NCBI GenBank assembly: GCA_016298185.1
Contig: JAEDDA010000007.1
Location: 1 to 43,708 of the forward strand
Source of the DNA: Bacilli bacterium
GTDB taxonomy: Bacteria > Bacillota_I > Bacilli_A > RFN20 > CAG-826
DNA: 43,708 nucleotides
Reading direction: 5' to 3'
Notes under the pieces: generated by a model
Seen by the model: the letters and a program-made list of their open reading frames with translations, nothing else
Told to the model about the DNA's origin: nothing
The model's database searches: none
Program-made: the position numbers and the translations under genes
Shown: piece after piece, positions 41,107 to 43,708 of the stretch
How the letters are laid out: each line of letters begins with the position of its first letter
How positions within the stretch are numbered: position 1 is the first letter of the stretch

Positions 41107-41694
41107 TTAAGCAATTAATGAAGTGATGCCAATATCTTCAATATCGATTTTCGTTTGCAAATCCAAATAATCAATTGTTTGAGACATCTCTTTTCTAAAG
41201 GAAAGTGGGTAAAGTGGTTTATCTTCCCTCTCTTGGCCAAAGAAAAAAACAAATTTAATGTTTAAATTAAATTTATCTTGAATGATTAATACAGCTTTTC
41301 CTAATTCTCTATCATTAGCTTCCACTACTCGTTTGGAATCAAACACCACAGCTTCAAAGGATTTAAACGAATTAGGGAATAGCGAACAAAAATGATTAAA
41401 TGCTTCAGTTTTTCTTAAAATATATTTATTAAATTGTTTGCGGTTGTTTTGTTCTAATTTCTTAAACGTAATTGTTCCATCTCTTATACCACTAATTGCA
41501 TTTAAACCAGAATACTTTGCGATGCTTCTAGGATCATTTGGATCTTCAGCACAATATTGCAAACCTAAAAGATGGCCAAAATTTGCTGGTTCAAAACGAA
41601 TATTAAAAGTATTACCATTCTTCAGCTTAATAAAAAATAGTTTATTGCTAAGCAGTGATTCATATTTATCGAGTAAAACTTCTAGTGTTTCCAT
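41107..41694 (-). CDS. PBECR4-like nuclease-fold protein, RNase toxin candidate
   Basis: The 195-aa protein has FIKLKNGNTFNIRFEPANFGHLLGL near the N-terminus, the pattern of PBECR4 (phage barnase-EndoU-ColicinE5/RelE-like nuclease 4), in which FxxxNFxHLxG is conserved. FNKYILRKTEAFNHF and the late YPLSFRKEM would complete the fold. Catalysis is unproven; these domains occur in mobile elements and effectors. It is monocistronic. The ATG comes 10 bp after a terminator T tract and has no ribosome binding site, an odd arrangement suggesting control by the upstream RNA. Confidence 0.62.
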   Translation of the reverse strand: METLEVLLDKYESLLSNKLFFIKLKNGNTFNIRFEPANFGHLLGLQYCAEDPNDPRSIAKYSGLNAISGIRDGTITFKKLEQNNRKQFNKYILRKTEAFNHFCSLFPNSFKSFEAVVFDSKRVVEANDRELGKAVLIIQDKFNLNIKFVFFFGQEREDKPLYPLSFRKEMSQTIDYLDLQTKIDIEDIGITSLIA

Positions 41695-41700
41695 GAGCCG

Positions 41701-41824
41701 AAAAGAAAAGCCTGATTAATCAGGCAAAAGTGGCTGCGCTAATTTTATCCTGATGCGACCAGTAACAATTCCATTGCTGGAATACAGATAAGCGAGAGCC
41801 ACTCACCTTCCCACCAACATCTGC
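41701..41824 (-). ncRNA. Structured leader or small RNA with terminator upstream of the PBECR4-like gene
   Basis: Minus strand from a predicted start near 41824. A closing stem GAGUGGCU/AGCCACUU encloses CGCUUAUC/GAU..UUAGCG and a UUCCA-GCAA-UGGAA hairpin with a GNRA loop. It is followed by the perfect terminator GCCUGAUUAAUCAGGC with UUUUCUUUUC (41725-41701). About 124 nt in all. The compact three-stem fold looks like an aptamer or a stand-alone RNA, but I cannot match it to a known family. Confidence 0.6.
41710..41725 (-). terminator. Terminator between the structured RNA and the PBECR4-like gene
   Basis: GCCTGATTAATCAGGC followed by TTTTCTTTTC on the minus strand. It ends 7 bp before the start codon, so downstream expression requires readthrough or regulated antitermination. 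Confidence 0.85.
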
Positions 41825-41830
41825 ACCTAT

Positions 41831-41859
41831 ATACTAAAATGCTTCAAAAAATTTGTAAA
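41831..41859 (-). promoter_or_regulatory. Promoter of the structured RNA/PBECR4-like unit
   Basis: Minus strand -35 TTTACA (41859-41854), 17-bp spacer, -10 TAGTAT (41836-41831). Confidence 0.6.
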
Positions 41860-41937
41860 CAAAAATCGAATATTTTAGAAAAATGTGGAACTATTTATGT
41901 TTTATATTATACATAATATATGGCTTTTTATCTTTTA

Positions 41938-41961
41938 TAAAAAGAAAACCACCGAAGTGGT
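41938..41961 (-). terminator. Terminator of the HTH-M18 aminopeptidase gene
   Basis: Minus strand ACCAC-TTCG-GTGGT followed by TTTCTTTTT (arms within 41948-41961), 36 bp past the stop. It has a stable UUCG tetraloop. Confidence 0.85.
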
Positions 41962-41996
41962 CTTCCTTTATTCGAAAACGGAAAATTGAAATATTC

Positions 41997-43484
41997 TTAT
42001 TTATTAATAATGTAGTTATCTCCATTAATAGAAATGGATGAACTATAAAACTCTTTAAAGACATCAATCGCGTATTTGATATCTTTTGTTCCTGCGGTTT
42101 CAAAAGAAGAATGCATCGCAAGTTGAGGAAGTCCCATATCTACGCTTAATAAGGAAACATGACTTAATAGAATGTTGCCTAAAGTAGAACCTCCTCTAAT
42201 ATCGCTTCTATTAGTAAAGAATTGATATGGAACACTAGCGTTATCACATAACTTTTGGAATATTGCACCACTTATCGCATCACTGGTATATGATTGTGCG
42301 GCATTATATTTAATCGCCACACCTTTATTCATATATGGATGGTTATTAGGATCGCTGATACCTGGTTTATTTGGATGGACTGCGTGTGCGTTATCCGCGC
42401 TTATTAAGAATGAATTAGCGACAGCAACACTATGTTCAATACCTAACTTATTAGATACTTGTGTTAACAATCTTTCTAAGAAATCACTATCCGCACCTTG
42501 ACGGGAAGAAGAACCAACTTCTTCATTATCAGATACATATAAGACATTAACTGCGTTCTTATTATGGGATTTCACTAAAGCTTTTGAGGAAGTAAAGACA
42601 CATTCTAAATCATCTAATCTAGAAGAAGAGACATATTCTTTTTTATTGCCCCATAAATAACCTTGTTCTTGGTTATATAGATATAAATCAAAGTTAACGA
42701 TATCTTCTTCTCTAACACCAAGAGATTGTTTCAATAAGTTCTTTAATGGTTTACCAGATAATTCTTGAGATAAGAAAGCTTGTAAATCAACGGATGGATC
42801 ATATCTGTATCCAGAGTTGATTTCTCTATTAAAGTGGATACATAAATTAGGAATCATCACTTTGTGATTAGATAAATTCACTAAACGAGATTCTAATCCA
42901 TTTTCATTTTTGATAACCACACGTCCGGCGATAGACAATGGTCTATCTAACCAAGTTGAGGCAATAAGACCACCATAGACTTCAACATTAATGCGGTTAT
43001 AAATATCACTCTTGCTATCACATTCTGGTTTGATCTTAAAACAAGGAGAATCACTATGTGAAGCAATAATATGATAAGCAAAGTTATCTTTATTTATTTC
43101 TTCACCAATATCTAAGGCAATAATAGAAGAACCATTTCTAGTAAAGAAAACCTTATCACCTAATTTGATATCACATGTTTTATTCTCAAATAGTTCTTTA
43201 TATCCATTAGAAAGTAATAACTCTTTGACATTATTAATAGCGAAAAATGATACTGGGCTTTTATTAATAAAGTTCACTAATTCATATCCGAGTTCCACTA
43301 CTTCGTTATCTAATTCTTCATTTTTGCCGTTACTTCTTTCCGGTTTAGAGGCATCATCGGGTATTAACCAACTCTTTCCTTGCATAATTGCGCCTGGTAT
43401 TCTCCCTTGAGCGCAGTAGTTACGGACACTTCTTTCCGATATTGCAAACTTTTTTGCCGCTTCACTTATAGATAAATATTTCAT
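41997..43484 (-). CDS. HTH-fused M18 family aminopeptidase
   Basis: The 495-aa protein joins an N-terminal excisionase/MerR-like helix-turn-helix (about 1-45, SISEAAKKFAISERSVRNYC) to a complete M18 metallopeptidase. M18 motifs are present: ASHSDSPCFKIKP with the first zinc His (H143) and Asp, SRLDDLECVF, SDNEEVGSSSRQGADS with the catalytic Glu pair, SADNAHAVHPN and a late MHSSFET with the last His. M18 enzymes remove N-terminal acidic or neutral residues. The usual M18 length is about 430-470 aa, so the HTH is an addition. The start follows AGGAG, part of which is locked in an inverted repeat. The leader upstream has terminator/antiterminator features. Confidence 0.9.
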   Translation of the reverse strand: MKYLSISEAAKKFAISERSVRNYCAQGRIPGAIMQGKSWLIPDDASKPERSNGKNEELDNEVVELGYELVNFINKSPVSFFAINNVKELLLSNGYKELFENKTCDIKLGDKVFFTRNGSSIIALDIGEEINKDNFAYHIIASHSDSPCFKIKPECDSKSDIYNRINVEVYGGLIASTWLDRPLSIAGRVVIKNENGLESRLVNLSNHKVMIPNLCIHFNREINSGYRYDPSVDLQAFLSQELSGKPLKNLLKQSLGVREEDIVNFDLYLYNQEQGYLWGNKKEYVSSSRLDDLECVFTSSKALVKSHNKNAVNVLYVSDNEEVGSSSRQGADSDFLERLLTQVSNKLGIEHSVAVANSFLISADNAHAVHPNKPGISDPNNHPYMNKGVAIKYNAAQSYTSDAISGAIFQKLCDNASVPYQFFTNRSDIRGGSTLGNILLSHVSLLSVDMGLPQLAMHSSFETAGTKDIKYAIDVFKEFYSSSISINGDNYIINK

Positions 43485-43486
43485 AT

Positions 43487-43552
43487 AAAAACATTCTCCT
43501 ATATTTTTATGATTAGATTATAAATCGTTTATTGCCGTTAGAGAATGTTTTT
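43487..43552. promoter_or_regulatory. 12-bp inverted repeat that can cover the aminopeptidase ribosome binding site
   Basis: AAAAACATTCTC (43487-43498) and GAGAATGTTTTT (43541-43552) are perfect inverted copies. On the minus strand the 3' arm includes the GAG of the AGGAG ribosome binding site, so the hairpin could limit translation or act as an operator for the protein's own helix-turn-helix. Confidence 0.55.
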
Positions 43553-43605
43553 GTTGTTTATAGGATATTTTTAATATTTCTATTGTTGTTTTATTGCCTA
43601 TTTTT

Positions 43606-43708
43606 GAAAAAAAGGGAATAGTTTGTGCTAACTAGTTCCCACCCACAATTTGATATTAGCACGTCAGGATGGCAAAGACAAGGAAACGGGGTTCCTGAGG
43701 GTGGGAAT
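43606..43708 (-). ncRNA. Unidentified riboswitch-like leader with competing terminator, cut by the window edge
   Basis: Minus strand: AUUCCCACCC (43708-43699) can pair with GGGUGGGAA (43644-43636), closing a domain with a CAGGA...UCCUG stem. GGGAA is also the 5' arm of the terminator GGGAACUAGUU-AGCAC-AAACUAUUCCC with UUUUUUU (43640-43607). In addition GUGCUAA (about 43672-43666) can pair with UUAGCAC inside the terminator. The two states exclude each other. T-box, lysine, SAM and purine cores are not visible. The downstream gene is the HTH-M18 aminopeptidase; the 54 bp between this element and the inverted repeat show nothing else. Confidence 0.5.

Noticed and set aside
43606..43708. T-box leader for the aminopeptidase gene
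   Set aside because: GGGUGGGAAC superficially resembles the T-box GGGUGGNACC, but the following CGCG and the stem I elements are not seen. Not excluded, because the sequence is cut at the edge.

Overview
The window is AT-rich, gene-dense Firmicutes-type DNA. It uses strong AAGGAGG ribosome binding sites, U-tract terminators and the standard code (TGG for Trp, TGA as a stop). Its lipoboxes, SipW-type signal peptidase, TasA-like secreted proteins and c-di-GMP-I (GEMM-I) riboswitches suggest an uncultured, probably gut-associated member of the Bacilli (RF39/Erysipelotrichales-like). The genus cannot be read from the sequence. No rRNA, tRNA, CRISPR array or transposase was seen.

Layout. 0-6 kb: a C11 (clostripain-like) lipoprotein peptidase, then a MarR regulator with a clear promoter/operator and a heterodimeric multidrug-type ABC exporter. 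5.8-6.1 kb: a tiny hydrophobic peptide gene with a convergent short RNA, resembling a type I toxin-antitoxin locus. 6.2-11.3 kb: two lipoproteins, a CPBP protease, an alpha/beta hydrolase and a ribbon-helix-helix/serine acetyltransferase fusion.

11.4-35.1 kb is the centre of interest. Two convergent operons each start with a c-di-GMP-I riboswitch: plus strand at about 11.41 kb, minus strand at about 35.05 kb. They meet at a bidirectional terminator at 21.9 kb. The plus operon encodes two giant secreted proteins (1473 and 1444 aa) with AWY/SWF-type leaders and a polytopic membrane protein. The minus operon encodes three TasA-like secreted proteins, a membrane-anchored McrB-like AAA+ ATPase, a partner with McrC/DUF2357-like features carrying five basic GGARPGAGRKPK repeats, a SipW-type signal peptidase, an apparently active EAL phosphodiesterase, a divergent nucleoside phosphorylase and a large degenerate GGDEF-EAL protein. 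Together they look like a c-di-GMP-controlled surface-fibre or matrix apparatus with its own processing peptidase, an energised membrane ATPase and local c-di-GMP turnover. A further fibre-type protein (35.8 kb) and a diguanylate cyclase (39.9 kb) lie just outside.

35-43.7 kb holds a two-TM protein, that TasA-like protein with a structured leader, a three-gene cassette (GNAT with zinc ribbon, HTH protein, DUF3990 ADP-ribosyltransferase-like toxin), a P-loop kinase, the diguanylate cyclase, a PBECR4-like nuclease behind a structured RNA with terminator, and an HTH-M18 aminopeptidase fusion whose leader has terminator/antiterminator character and runs off the right edge.
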